Below are positions 1 through 12,702 of a DNA stretch of 64,000 nucleotides, in pieces. This DNA comes from Eremomyces bilateralis CBS 781.70 (Eukaryota > Ascomycota > Dothideomycetes > Eremomycetales > Eremomycetaceae), in the NCBI RefSeq assembly GCF_010015585.1, contig NW_022985093.1, forward strand, positions 236,254 through 300,253, in the 5' to 3' direction. The stretch's first letter is position 1, and the number at the start of each line of letters is the position of its first letter. Both the position numbers and the translations under genes were made by a program. Under the pieces are notes generated by a model. That model was given only the letters and a program-made list of their open reading frames with translations, did no database searches and was not told where the DNA came from.

Positions 1-2539
1 GTCCCTGATCGACGGGGCGTTGCCGCTGACGGGGGAATTGTTGCTCTGCGAGCGGGTGCTGGAGGCGTGGCCGTTAGTGCTCTGCGGTGGCGGGGGGAGA
101 GGCGGGAGGCCGCCTTTGCCGAGCCCTTTGAGGATGGAGCGGGTTTCGGAGAGGAGATGGTGGGCGCGTTCGTGTTGCCCGCGGGAAATGAGGGTGAGGG
201 CACGGGTAAGCATATCAGAGGTGAGGAGTTCCATGCGGCGTTGGACGACGAAGGGGTGAGGTGGGATGGGGGGCGAGAGAGGGCGAACCAGGGACTTGGT
301 CCGGCTGTTGGACGGGAGCATCGTGATGGTGAGGAGGGACGGTCGGGGGAGATGGGCAACGGTGCCGTCGCGTAGAATGTCACCGTAGACGAGGTCTGCT
401 TGGATCAAGGGGACTTCTTCGACGGAGAGATTGCGCTGGTCCTCGGAATCGAATGGACCTCCAAGAGCCTCCAGGCCAGACACCAAGGATTCCCATGCGT
501 CTTGTGGTGTTTGCTCCGGCGACGCGCTGTCCGGTGCAATCGCAAGTTGTACCAGGATGTCACGCTTGTCGCCAAACCGCAGATCCCCAAGAGCAGCTTC
601 GGCGTCCCTCCCGGTTGCGCGTTTGGTGATGTGCAAGGCGCCGCTGATCTTGACAAACCTTGCAGGCGAACCTTCGGGGAGACGCAGTTTGAGCTTCGCG
701 TTTTGATGCGAAGTCGTCTGCAGGGAGCCCAAGCACCCAGCCACGCATTCGCGAAGCATCATCCAATCTTTGACGTATGTGTACGAGGCTTTGGTTCTCG
801 TTGACAACTCGATCATCGTGTCCGGCTTGTGGGTAAGACCGAGTCCGAACGAGTGGATGGCGACTTTGGCAGCCTCAGCTCGAGAGACCACGAAATCCAC
901 ACTCTCAGGGTCGGAAGTTGATGAATCGCTGATCAAAAGAATGCTCGAGAGAGGGTTGGTGGACTTCCGTTGCATCAAGAGGTCCATTGCGACGTTGGCA
1001 CCCTCGACTACGTCCGCCCGCAAGCTCTTTTGTCCCACCGGTCGAATCGAGTCCAGAATCTTGTTCCAGCCATTCCACGTCTTCCCGGTCATCCCGACCA
1101 ACGGCACGCCGCCTCCGCTTGAACCGAAGGTGACGAGGCCCATACGGTCACGTTCGCCCAGGTTTCCAACGAGGAAGCGGAGAGTGTCGCGGAGGAGGTT
1201 GATCTTGAGGCCTTGCATCGAAGACGAAACCGGAATGACAACCACCAGGTCGAGGGGAACGTGGGGAGAGACGATCATTCGCTGATCGATGGAGCCCATA
1301 CGGGAGTATTCGGTGGGTGCGGTGTGGTAGGATCGGCCACCGCCGTACGAGGAGGAATTGACGGAAGAAACCCGTTTGACTTTGTTGAAGGAATTCCTGT
1401 ACTCGTCCTCGTCGGTTCCAGAGTTTTCTTGGTCATAATCGTTCGACCCTTGTTGTTCTAAGCCATTGAGATCTAACAGAGCCCGCCGCCACATCTCCAG
1501 CTGACCACGATTTTGGAACTTGAGATGGAATGAGGGGAGTTCGGGAACGGAGAGCGCAAGGGTGAGGACAGGTTCGGGCTCGTCTGCACAAGTCAGCGTC
1601 CACTATCAGTATTGGGTTAGAGATGGAGGCCTACCTTGGGAGGCTTGCACGTTTTGTAAATGCTTTCGAATCAAGATCGAGCCCTTCAAGGTGCATTTGG
1701 TCTTCTTCATCACCGAATCCGACCCGTCCCATGTTGGTGGATTAGCGACCTTCTTCTCTTTCACACAGATCAGCATTTCGGTGAATAGGTAGCACTCCAA
1801 ATCCTGCCAAGATTGTCGATCCTTGCCCACGCGGATCTGGCCATGCAGCCTCAATTTTCCGAATCTACAGACATTAGAGAGAAACCTGGAAACTCGATCC
1901 ACGATCCAGTCCATACCTTGAGAAGTCCAGGCCGTGCCAGTGATCGACACGTTTTTGCAATTCGTCCGTGATCGAATCGAGCTCTTCCTGCGATTGGCGT
2001 GGGATAGTCGGGCGTTTGCTTACCGCCGGAGATTTTGGTATTGAGTAGTCTACGCTTGGATGCGTCGGTAGTGGTGGGGCGTGCCGGATGTCTTCTGGGT
2101 CAGGCCGCCATTTCGATTCTGCAACCTCGATCGTGACTAGACACGTTAGGCTCTGTTGCTGGCGGGAGCGGGTTAAGGTCGGAAACTCGCTCCGAACCAT
2201 CACGCTGGGTGGTGCTATCGGGTTCTTGAGTGAGCCGCGAGGGCTGCTGAGACTCGTTTCCATGGATTGGACGTCATAATCGTGCCTTCGCATCGGATTA
2301 TGAGGCTCGGCATAGTCGGAGGAGGCGGTTCCAGTCGCAACACTATCGTTGCGGTAGTGGTTCCTTGATGCCGACCGGTCTAGTGCGATGGGGTTGCTTT
2401 GGCCGCTATCGCGCATACGCGGATCCCGAACTTCGCTTAGTGACTGGCTCGGCCGCAGGTGCGAGTCCGTATCGCCCATCGTCCGATTGTCCCACCCTGG
2501 GTTTGTCATAGCGGATTGCCTACCATCCCGCAGCGGTGG

Positions 2540-2579
<40 letters not shown>

Positions 2580-3339
2580 GACGATCTCATTATCGAGCCT
2601 AATTTCTCTGTTGCCCATGATCAGCTAGATTCCATGTTGGCAATATCGAACGCATCGTACCGAGGTCCAGTACATTTCCCCCTCGACTCGTGTCTAGCCC
2701 TAGAGGCGACTTGCATGTCGGGCAATACTGCGACTCGAATTCGCGGATGTACTCGTAGAAACAAGCTTCATGTGCGACGTGGGCGCAGGACAACTGCAGG
2801 ATCCGCTCGCCGCGGAGGGTGTGTTCCAATGGCTCTTCGCATACGGCGCATTCGGCACCGATAAAGGTCCGATCTCGTCGGGTCCGCGAGCGTTCCTGGT
2901 CTAGAACGCTTGCCATGCCACCTCGTCCCGATCGCGAAGCAGCGGCCGACTTTTTGGCGTGGTATCGGGTAGCTTGGGAGGGTGGGCGGTCGTCGGAGAC
3001 TCGGGAGGAGAGGGAGAGTGGTCGAGAGTCTGAATAAAACATACAAAAAAACTCGAATCAATATCTGAATCAATTGACGCAGCTCACACCAAATTCCAGA
3101 AGCTTGTGGCGAACAACCATTCAGAGCAAAGAAAAGGGGAAGTAAGTACTGTGACTCTCTTCTGTCTTAAACTCCACCGACTTGGAGGGGATCTTGCGAT
3201 TGGAGGTCCCCGATGGTCGAGAGGGACGATCGCGCTCCTTGCTAAGAAGACCGAGGTCGTAGAGGCTGGACTGGACTTCGGAGGCTTGGAGACGTTTCAA
3301 TGTGGACTTGCTGACTCCGTACTCGTTGTGATGCGACAT
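1..3339 (-). CDS. Far1/Ste5-class RING-PH-VWA scaffold protein (3' end outside window)
   Basis: I read five exons: 3339-3150, 3029-2661, 2607-1917, 1864-1635 and 1583 to beyond position 1. The introns are 120, 53, 52 and 51 bases and all phases fit. A RING-H2 finger lies near residues 124-169 (Cys124, Cys127, Cys145, His147, His150, Cys153, Cys166, Cys169). A linker with 12 glutamines follows. A PH-like domain spans about 417-535, and a VWA domain starts near 600 (PLDLVVVIPVSSSM). In the VWA metal-site position DxSxS the first Asp is replaced by Pro, so metal binding is doubtful. RING, PH and VWA in this order is the layout of yeast Far1 and Ste5, which tie Gbeta and MAP kinases together in the pheromone pathway; that role is inferred here. 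The start at 3339 (MSHHNEYGVSKS) and the first intron are the least certain parts. Confidence 0.8.
2541..2580 (-). repeat. CAG repeat coding polyglutamine
   Basis: A run of CTG on the plus strand is read as 12 consecutive glutamines on the minus strand, just after the second intron of the Far1-like gene and before a PPP stretch. It lies between the RING and PH domains in a part predicted to be disordered. Such tracts vary in length between strains. Confidence 0.9.
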
Positions 3340-6300
3340 GTGGAAGGTGAGGTGGCGGGAAGAAGCAATTAGGTGCGTAGTATGAACGGGAGCAACGAGT
3401 ATTTGAGCCGGGGCGAGCAGACGTGGTTCAGTCTTCAGATCGGTTTCAGACTTTCAGTGTTAGCGTTAGCGTTGCAAGATGCGCAACGAAGCGGGTCTTA
3501 CAGCCTACAGGCCCCAGACGGCCCAGAGAAAGGTAGAAGGGGGCGAGCGGGCGGGAACCAAGCAGCACGAGGCGACTCGGGCGAACGCGAGGGGGGCGAA
3601 TATCATTTATGGGAAACCGATAATACCAGAGGGAAAGGTTGGGGTAATCCAGTTAGGTCAAGAGTCAAGAATCAAAAATCAAAAATCAAGACACAGCGGA
3701 GGACGGAGGATAGGACGGTGGGATGGTGGACTCATGGAGTTTGTGGACGGTCGGTGGTAGCAAGTAAGGGGATGAAACCATGGTTTCTGCGATGCTGCAA
3801 CAGAAGGACGGAGGAAAGACACGGAAAAGCATAAAACGGCTTCAGAACAGGACAGATGGAGGAGAATACCGGATGAGGAATACCGGATTCGAACTCGGGG
3901 TCCTTGTCTCCCGGTACAGTACATAGTACCGTAATTAGGATGTGTAGGTACCTTAATAATATGCTAAATATTATACTTGGTACTATTATTATCCTTGCTA
4001 CGTATGTACCTTACCTGTAGGCAAGGAACTAATTATGGTGGTTTTGTTTGCTGGCTAGAGACGGTCAATCAACAATTCAACATGCCTTACTCCTTACTCC
4101 TTATTAGACCTTACTGGCAAGTAACGACTTATTTTTACGAGAGTTGCGGGGACTTCGTACGGAACAATCAGAAGAGGTGGTGTCGTTTTGCCTTCGCGAT
4201 TTTGCCATTGGCCATCCACGTTGGTGGCTCCAGCAACATAATGGTGGTGGAGGGGCGAGACCTGAGTCAGTGTCAGTACCAGAGACCAGAAGACCCGCCA
4301 GAGACACTGGGGCCCCTGCCAGTTCAGGCACCCCTCCCCTGCCCATCCAGGCACCCCATGTCCACTCACCAGGGCCTCGACAGGGAGACAGGGGCAGTTG
4401 GACAGGGAGTGTCTGGTGCTCAAGTCCCTACTGTAAACTGTACCTGTACAAAGTTCAACTGCTCATCAGCTCATGCCTCCAGTCTCCACATTCCACTCCG
4501 CGCTTCTTCTGTCACCTTTCCCGTTTCCTGCCACCATCCAATATGCAGGATCCGGCAACCAGCAGGCACCTGCCACCTGCCACCTGGGAACGGGAGTTTC
4601 GAACGGGAATGTACCAGATCACCAGCACCATGTGTAAACTCACCCCTAGCTCTCGTCCAAACGGTACCCGTCCGAACTATTGAGATACCCACAGGCCACA
4701 TTAGCTTTGGAGACTGCGGACCTCATCGCGATTCGCTTCTGTCATATTCTTGTCCAACTAGTGCGAACTTTGGTTGAGGGCTTGGGGCTAGTAACTCCGC
4801 GTGTTGGTGGTTGGGACTTTTGGAGTAAGTGTCAAGATACCTTATCAAACTAGCAACGAACAATCTCTGCTGGGTAGGGACATGGTCTCGAGAGTCGAGC
4901 TCCTCTGCGAGTCTACATGAAGTCTCCTACCTCCAAGAGTCCGACCAGGTTGTCTTAAGGCTCGAGCAGCTAAGATCAACCATTGATACATATTCCATAT
5001 CATGGCCGGTGTTTTCCGTTGCCCATATTCCGATGTCTTCTCCAGCATCCGTGCTAATCTAACGTGTGCCCTAGGAATAGGATTGGCTAATTCGTTAACG
5101 CTGTCAGTGTCGACGGATTCTCGTGCTTGGATAATAGACCCTCTCGGATATGGGGAAATGGGGAAAGCATGGCGATCGAATATTGACCCATTCGCTCATC
5201 GTTCGTTAGCTATGGTGCCAGTGCGTGCCGTAGCGTGTCCATGAGAGGCTGAGAGCGTGGTCGTCTGGTCAATGCATCACGGGCCATGGGGAATGGGCCA
5301 CAATTCACCAATCGCACAAGGCTGGGAGCCTGGGGGCTGGGACCAATGCCTAGCAGCCTTGGAACAGTGGCGCCAGCTTCCACGAGCCTCGGGCTTCACT
5401 TGACGCCGGATCCATGGCATGATACTTCCACCTTCCTCGATCCTTCGACGTCCAGCGGAAAGTTACATTGTCGAGTGGAGGTGCCTGATGGACAGGGCAT
5501 CATGAGGACAGGGCTTGTGGCAACGGCGGCCCGTCCAAGCATCTCCCATGCGGGATATCATACAGTACCAGTGACCAGACCATATCTGCTGCACGGTCAA
5601 GCAGATGGTCCCTTAGGAAACCAACATTATAGTCCCAGCGATCCTTATGTCGTTCAGGACTTCAGGCATGGCCTTATTTATTGGCACTCCTGTACCGATG
5701 CCAATATGCTTGGCGGGGAGTAGATCAGAACCTTGGACTTCCGAAAGAAGCTGGTTCCGGAGGTCGACGATTCGGAATATGGCTGATCAACGACGTTTTT
5801 CCCCAGACGGGAGATCGGACATGTGCATTGTTGAAGAAATCAGTTTAGATGGCGTGGCACGGTGCAGCGGAGCCGAGCATCCGTCAAATTCAATGTTCAA
5901 CTCTTTGCTCTGCACTCTTCAATGATTCAATCATCGACGAGTGAGGGGTTTCAGGCCCGACATCCCATCAGACGCGCTGCAAAATTCATTTCTAGTGCTT
6001 CATTGGATGACGGTCTCTCGGGTTCAATTCACCTGGCTGACAATTTCATGAGAGAAGCGCGAGAAGACGCTCAGAACCAAAATGACCATGCCCATCATTG
6101 GCTCTTCCAATTCGTTGATGCAAGCTCATCTCAATGAGTGAGGTCAGCCGATACGCGCATACACCTTTTTCCAAGGCATCGTGGCTGTGCAGGTTGGGCA
6201 TGTACGTAGTACGGATTCCCATGGCAATTCCGTGATTTTAAGGTTCCAAGCTCCGAACCCGACGGATTTTGAACGAGCGTGGACTCGCACAAGTCTCCCG

Positions 6301-9300
6301 GGCGATGTGAAAGCGTAATGGGATTCGTACAAGCTCCACGGAATCCGTGTAAAACTCGCCTCCAGCAGATCACGATAGGCGGAGCAACCGACTACAGTAC
6401 AAGACCAACAAGTACCTTTGTTGTAGTCGCTGGTCGCTCTGCATGTCGATGCATGATGCTGCAACATCTGCTGCGTACTGCAGGCTCGGCGCTTCGCCGA
6501 CCAGTTCCCGAACCACACTCGCTTTCGGATCTACCATAGCGATGCTGGATATCGCAGATCCTTATACCCGGGAGGAAGTTGAAAAGTTCTTCTCTCCAGA
6601 TCATCGGGCTCATTTGCGAGCTCTTCTGCACAGCCGAGATTTTGAGGCACGATATTGGATCTTCCAAGTTCAAAACCTACATCCTGTTCAATTCGGATTG
6701 GTGGCTTCCCCTTGGGTTTCCGAGTTCCTTGTCAGAGGCTGGCTTCATCTGTACAAGGGATTCGGTCACATTCAGTCCCATCATTGGCGTTCTTGGGTGC
6801 GATTCCAAGCGGAACAGAAGAAGGAAGAGATTACCGAAGCCAGAAACCTCGTGCATCGTTGCCATGTTCCTAAGTTTGGTCCTTTACTACCGAATATTTC
6901 TTCCACGTTGATGAAAGTTCGGTTCTCCGCTTACCTTGGTTGTGGAAAGCGAAATTCCTTCCGCCGAGAGTAAAACGAGTCCGAAGAGGTCAGTTGCCAT
7001 CCTTGATGCCATGCCCGCCATGAACGCCACAGGGAAACGCGAAATTGGATCCGTTCTACTGGCTCATAAAACTCGGTTCAGGACTTCAATCAGTAGTAGA
7101 ACTGCCACTTCTCCTTTTCTCAAACCTTCCAGAGTAAGGGCGTCGTCAGGGAGATCTCCCTTCCAGCCTTCCAAGTTCCAGCCTTGTTACTACCAGCCGT
7201 CCAGTAATTACGAATCATCTCCCCCGTGAGCACGTGGAAATCGAACCTATAGTCCGTCCTAGTCACCTATTTAGTCCATGTCAGGACTCAGGACGGCCTA
7301 CCACGACCGTCCAGCTTTAGGTTGGAATTTGAAGGCTTGCTCCATGCATGCATTCAGTGGCCCATTGAGATATCGATGCTATCAGGAACGAAAAATCCTC
7401 TGATTTCTGAAGGAGAATGGTAGGCTCGTGCTAGTGTTGCACGGGAAGAGTTCTTTGACTGCTCCTCGTGCTCACTAATTGCCTTCTCGACATGCACCTA
7501 AGGCTCATCTTGAACCAATTGAGCGGTATTTAACCCACCTCTGTTCCAACGTCCTTCGAGAAATATTGGATTGGCTCCAATCAGAAACCATTGTTGCGGA
7601 ATGCGGACGGCATGCAGCATGCAGCACAGCATCCGTCTTGTGAAGTGTGAAGTGTAAAAGGCGGAACACCCCTGTTCATATTTCATAGTCTTTGGTCTGT
7701 TCTGGGTCCTGATACGGCAAGGATCTGCACTTACAACGGTTGACGTCTGGTAGTCTGGGGTTAGTACTCAGCTAGCTGCGAGTATGTATCGTGCAAGACT
7801 AGTTCTGTGTTTGGAGATGGGGTTGTACGGAGGCGGGTAAGCACGTTCAGTGCCAGGACTGACGACAGGGACCCGAGGCATCTGTATGCAGCTAAAGTGC
7901 GGTGATTTAGTCTTCAAGTAGTATTCCGTACTTGATATCGAGTATGTGGTTGGATAAACGGATCGTGTGCGCTGAGTTGTACGGAACTGAATACTTGCAG
8001 CACGATCAGGGTGTGTGCGCCATATATCTGAAATCGATGAGGTAGGGGTGGTTCAGTCTCATGAGATTAAACAGAAAGGCCACTGGTCATTAGCTAATAA
8101 GTGGTTGTCGTCCACGTTCATACGTTAATATTGAGAGATGTTGGAATAATGAATATTAGGGATCAGTCAATCGGACTATGCTCTCCTGCACACTACTGAA
8201 GCAGGTCTGACTGCAACTTTAGCACTCAGCGCCAATTCTTACTGCCGCCTTACAGGCAGTACACGGAAATAACTGTGGTTTTCCTTTTCTCCTCACCGAT
8301 CCTGATTCGGAGATCTCGACAACTATCCGGTAGCATAGTTAGAAGATCGAACATGTTCGCTTCCTCCCGTCCATCATGCGACTTTTAACGTGGGAAGTGG
8401 TGACAGGAAAAAGCAAGTCCCGAAAACGATGGGCTCACGCCCACTCAAGTGTCAGAACACACAAGCCTCGTATAATAATGACACCAGGTTAAGAAATAGT
8501 CATTTGATCATCTACCATTGCCAGCCAAAAGTAAATGGCCTAACTGCGCACCGTATGAGGCTTTTGGCTGGTCCAAGCTTCGCTTAGCCAAACTCTATAG
8601 CGAAAGCCATATAGTTAGTAATTGAAAACTTATGACGGCGCAACACTGAGCCTAGGGCATGGATCGTGTAGATCAGCGGAGTGCACTGCGAAACTATGAC
8701 AGAATATGAAGTCGACTCGTGACCAACCAGTGGTGAATCCGCTGCCTGTAATTTCGGGACCGAAAGTCTGTTCCGAATATCCCATTGCCCAAGCTCTTTT
8801 ACCTTTCAAACGGTAGCGTTTCTAGAGGTAACCTTCTCTTGAGAAACGGTTGTTTCATTGAAGTCTTTTGAAACGATGGCATCCCTGAGTACCGCTCCGT
8901 GGAGGTAGTACCTTGGATACCGAGATACAAGAGATCTCTGACACGCGCTCTGAATTGCGGTGTGAAGCATCGAAATATCTCTTCCTGAATAAACGGTACT
9001 TATACTGACTTTCGGATAGCCTTGGCCTAGGAATTGAGTAGAATGGCATGAATTCTACGCTCCATGAATCACGATCGACAACGCAACCGTTTCATGTTCA
9101 CTGAATCCAGTGAACAGTGAAAGCCTTTTTCTTGCCGTAATGCCACCGACTTCGTGGCCTGACCCTCCTCATAGATTGTAACCCTTTCGGCTTTGAGATT
9201 GAGATTGGGCCAGCTTCATCCAGAGGGGAAAAATTGGAGGTTCTGGATTAAAACCCATGAAAATATCTCAATTGTCACTTTCTTTTCGCCTGATGTTCAC

Positions 9301-10906
9301 CCTCTTGGGTATACCTTATCCTCCCTTTGATTAGGCATGTTGATGATTTTACGACGACTCTCCGTTAACCTAGGTTGGAGGAGGACGTTAACGGTAACGG
9401 ACCATCAATTTTCTTCCACCCCGGATGCTTTCTTCTGGAGTGTCCGAGCCAGATCTTCTCTTTCATCATCGACCATCCACTCACGCGTTGTGCTCGTTTT
9501 TCATAAATGGGTTTCTCATAGGGTCGTATCATCGTAAAGGAAGAGTTGTCTCGACAGCACCCAAATAGCTCAGGCTTAGCCATTGAGGTGAGCCCCTGGA
9601 ATCCCCTTGCCGTATTACCTTGTTGACATAGTTAGGCTGCCTTGCTACCAACGAGATGTTCCAAAACCAGACTTTCCTGCACGCGACTTGTCTGTTGCAG
9701 TCGCGTGTTCAAACTCCATATGGGGTTCGCCACCGTTGCTGACACAATGACGGTGGTAGCAGCGGAGCTGATATGAATTACTGCTGCATCTTCCTCGCAT
9801 TCCAGTGTTTCGGATACCAAGCTCTTACAACTTACAGCTTCCATCTAGCATAGACCAATAACTCTTGGCCCAATTCCCCGACAGAGGCTCTGTTAGGCTT
9901 CAGCGCGTTGAATGGAGAGTGGAATTTAGAAGGAACGTCCGGCGGGCATGGTCGAGATGGGGATTGATACACCTTTGATGGGGCGGAACGGAGGGTTGCG
10001 ACCGATATGAGTCGGTCTGTAACCCAGTTCTGAGAACGTTAAAGGCGGTATCAGAACTCCAGTTGCCACCCCCTCTGTCGTGATGGTAGAACCGTTAGTA
10101 GGGCAGGCAGATGAGCGCGTTGACCGAGTGGTTGACGAGTGTCGAAGAGTTGATAACCAACCGAGGTTCAAAACGGGGGCTCGCAAGACCTGAAAGGAAA
10201 GGACCCGAAAGAAAAGTATCCATGGGAAATGCGACGAGACTGGATTTAGCATTGGCCTGATTCCGCCGACGATAGTGAATTGCTTGTCCTTCAGCGATCC
10301 GCGGACCAAAAGCGAATGGAAGATCTCGAAGACGGGCTTGCGGCATCGGACCAAACGCAAGACGAAATGATATTGGTGTTCGTAGAACTGATGGAGTTAC
10401 TTGCTTCCGACATCCACCACCTCCTGGGTGAATTTCAAAGCTGTGCTAATAAACGGGTAACTAATGAATGACTTATTAAGGAAACCACAGCGCCGCCCGT
10501 GAAGCACACACTCTTCGGGGATTAGGGCGTATCGAAGCGAAGAGGGTCCGTATCGAGTGATCTCAACTCAGTTACGTCTTGCAAGTGCCTTCTAGCCAAG
10601 TCAAGTTTCTAGACCACTACATTCACTATGGAGACTGGGTGGGATCCTGTATTATTACTGATTCAATCGTCGTGGGATACTGAGCAGCATTGTCAATTGT
10701 CATATTCCTCATTATGCTATACATTAATATTTGGCCCCGATGGCATATACCGTCCGCGGAACTTTCATATCAATCCATCCAGATTGCCATTCCCGTTTCC
10801 TTGGATCCGTCATACTGCCATCGGGCAGATTGATCCCCCATACGCCGAATTGCGAACCCATTTTATTTCCTCCCAAATATCATATTAACAGGCTAGAAAT
10901 GCTGTC
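3340..10906. other. 7.6 kb stretch without a supportable gene
   Basis: No frame on either strand holds a recognisable domain, a credible chain of exons or a signal peptide followed by a sensible protein. The open frames here are short and disagree with each other. The first few hundred bases probably hold the promoter and 5' leader of the Far1-like gene. An AT-rich patch lies at about 3905-4025. I saw no terminal repeats or target duplications that would define a transposon. Long non-coding RNA or very old repeats cannot be excluded. Confidence 0.5.
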
Positions 10907-11755
10907 TCAAATCCCCGTCCAAACTATTCCTGCTACCCCCAAGAGCGGGACCCAGCCTAGGGCCAAGTTCGCCCCTCCATCAGTCTGGACTGCCGGATTG
11001 GTAGTCTGACTGGAGCCGCCTCCAGCCGTTGCTGCGGTATTGGTTTCGCTGCCTGAACCACTTCCACCCTCGGAACCCCTTGACCCCCCCGACCCTCCCG
11101 AACCCCCCGAACCCCCCGAACCCCCCGAACCTCCTGAGCTCGTTGGACTAGGACCCTCCTCTGTCTGACTATGAGCAGGGACGTTACCTGCAGTCGGTGG
11201 GATGTCACCACCACTTCCACCGCCCACCCCTTCGGTATTCGCTGGCGGTTTCGGCCCGTCCAACGTCGGCACCGGTCTCTCCGTATGGATAATAAAGAGG
11301 GTCCCGGTTATCGCGGTTTGCAAGCTTTCCAGGTGTGGCATCGGTTGGGCAATCGGGATCTTGGTACTGGTTGGTTCGATTACAGGGCTCGGGGGGTCCG
11401 GCTCTAGTTCCGGGCTTGAGGTTGGCGGCGGGTTCGGACGGTCGAGCGTAGGGAGTGGGATTTCGGTGTGCATGGAGGCGGGCTCTGTGGAAATGCCAGG
11501 GGAGGGAGAGGGGGAGGGGGATGTGTGTAGGTCGGAGGTGGGGATTGAGGTGGGAGTAGGAGACGGGGTAATCGTCGCATTTGATGTCAACATATAGTTG
11601 CCTGAAGGGGTTAGCTGGTTATTCACGAGGGAGGAAGATTGAGGAGTTAGCAACATACGCTTATCTTGTGGCATGGCAAAGACAGGGTCGTAGCAAGAGG
11701 CTGCGAAGAGGAGTACCGCCAGCCCTGATATGTCGAAGCGTATTGACCGCATCAT
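10907..11755 (-). CDS. Secreted Ser/Thr/Pro-rich protein with GPI-anchor signal
   Basis: The protein opens with a clear signal peptide (MMRSIRFDISGLAVLLFAAS) and ends in a hydrophobic tail (ALGWVPLLGVAGIVWTGI) after small residues, the pattern of a GPI-anchored wall or membrane protein. The middle is rich in Ser, Thr, Pro and Gly, which suits heavy O-glycosylation. A short motif occurs twice (HTEIPLPTLDRPNPP and HTERPVPTLDGPKPP), which suggests an internal duplication. Next comes a run of GGS triplets. A 57-base intron at 11602-11658 has an ideal GTATGT donor, a GCTAAC branch and a CAG acceptor. Its length is a multiple of three, so both spliced (263 aa) and unspliced (282 aa) products stay in frame. 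I recognise no enzyme domain. Confidence 0.7.
   Translation of the reverse strand: MMRSIRFDISGLAVLLFAASCYDPVFAMPQDKRMLLTPQSSSLVNNQLTPSGNYMLTSNATITPSPTPTSIPTSDLHTSPSPSPSPGISTEPASMHTEIPLPTLDRPNPPPTSSPELEPDPPSPVIEPTSTKIPIAQPMPHLESLQTAITGTLFIIHTERPVPTLDGPKPPANTEGVGGGSGGDIPPTAGNVPAHSQTEEGPSPTSSGGSGGSGGSGGSGGSGGSRGSEGGSGSGSETNTAATAGGGSSQTTNPAVQTDGGANLALGWVPLLGVAGIVWTGI
11090..11141 (-). repeat. 9-base minisatellite coding Gly-Gly-Ser
   Basis: On the plus strand the unit GAACCCCCC is repeated about four to five times with slight variants. On the minus strand it codes GGS GGS GGS inside the GPI-anchored protein. It is a likely site of length variation. Confidence 0.8.
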
Positions 11756-12702
11756 GGCTCAGGTATATGAATATGCGAACGCCTCAAAAGGCCCAACACG
11801 GGAAAAACCGTCTTCTCCTTTTCGGTCGCTGTCAAATCTCATGCAAACTTCAATGTCGAGCTTCAAGAATTGCGTTGGCGCAAGCATCGGACCCCGCAAT
11901 TGTCGAAAAGGAGACCGCTTCCAAGACCGGATCTTCCCAACCTCAACAAACGTAACCCTGACTATCTGAACGAGCGTGCAAGCGAATGACAAAAATACAA
12001 TTGAGCGAGTGGCAAAGTTTGACAAACCGGAAATCTATCGACTGTAAAGTGTCGGAGAAGCAGGATTAATATTGATGATGTCGAAAAGCAGAGTAGAGCT
12101 GAATGGAAGTGTGGCTTAGAGGAAATACGAGGTCGCCCAGATCAGGTTCCACATGCTGGACGAGGTGGACGACTGGACGATGATCCATTCAACATCTTTC
12201 CTGTTTCTGCGGGTTTCCCGATGGTTGGCTTATTCGGGTTACTACGTAGTACTGTACAGCCGCACCGAGGACGACGGTCACCAGGTGGTGGGTGCTTGAA
12301 ATAGCACAGCGATAGGACGAGGGTTGGTGAACTATTCCTTGCTAGGCGGGCGACGATCCAATGGCCTGGGGCTCGGACTTCTTCCATGCTGACCCGATGT
12401 CGAAATTCGTTGAACAGAACGGTACCAGTATCATGGCTCTGGATTTTGGGGGCTCAGAAAGCCGAAAGAATATCTACGTAAATAGTAGATAGTGTCAGTG
12501 GACAAGGCACTGGAGAGTTCATAGGGAAAAGCCAATAAGCCATGTCGAATGTCATGTGATTTATATGCTCGTACTCCTCACCACTTGTAGTTAATATAAT
12601 ATAGTGAAAAATGGCGACAATAGGTGAGCGCTGAAAGGCGAAGAATTTAACATTTCTTATTATTATACCCAATATCTCTTTGAAGCTTATTGAAGTACGA
12701 CA
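11756..12702. other. Intergenic region, nothing recognised
   Basis: This lies upstream of the GPI-protein gene and downstream of the Atg38-like gene, both on the minus strand. It should hold the promoter of the former and the 3' end of the latter. I saw no coding signal, RNA gene or repeat. Confidence 0.5.

Noticed and set aside
3860-3925. tRNA-like segment with GGATTCGAACTCGGG
   Set aside because: It resembles a T-arm on either strand, but the T-stem has mismatches and I could not place an acceptor stem, D-arm or anticodon arm around it.
3977-4777. Open frame of 266 codons on the plus strand
   Set aside because: No domain, no codon regularity and no homology that I recognise. Other frames in the same stretch are similarly open.
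6443-6973. Open frame of 176 codons in the gene-free block
   Set aside because: The composition looks random, with no recognisable motif or splice continuation.
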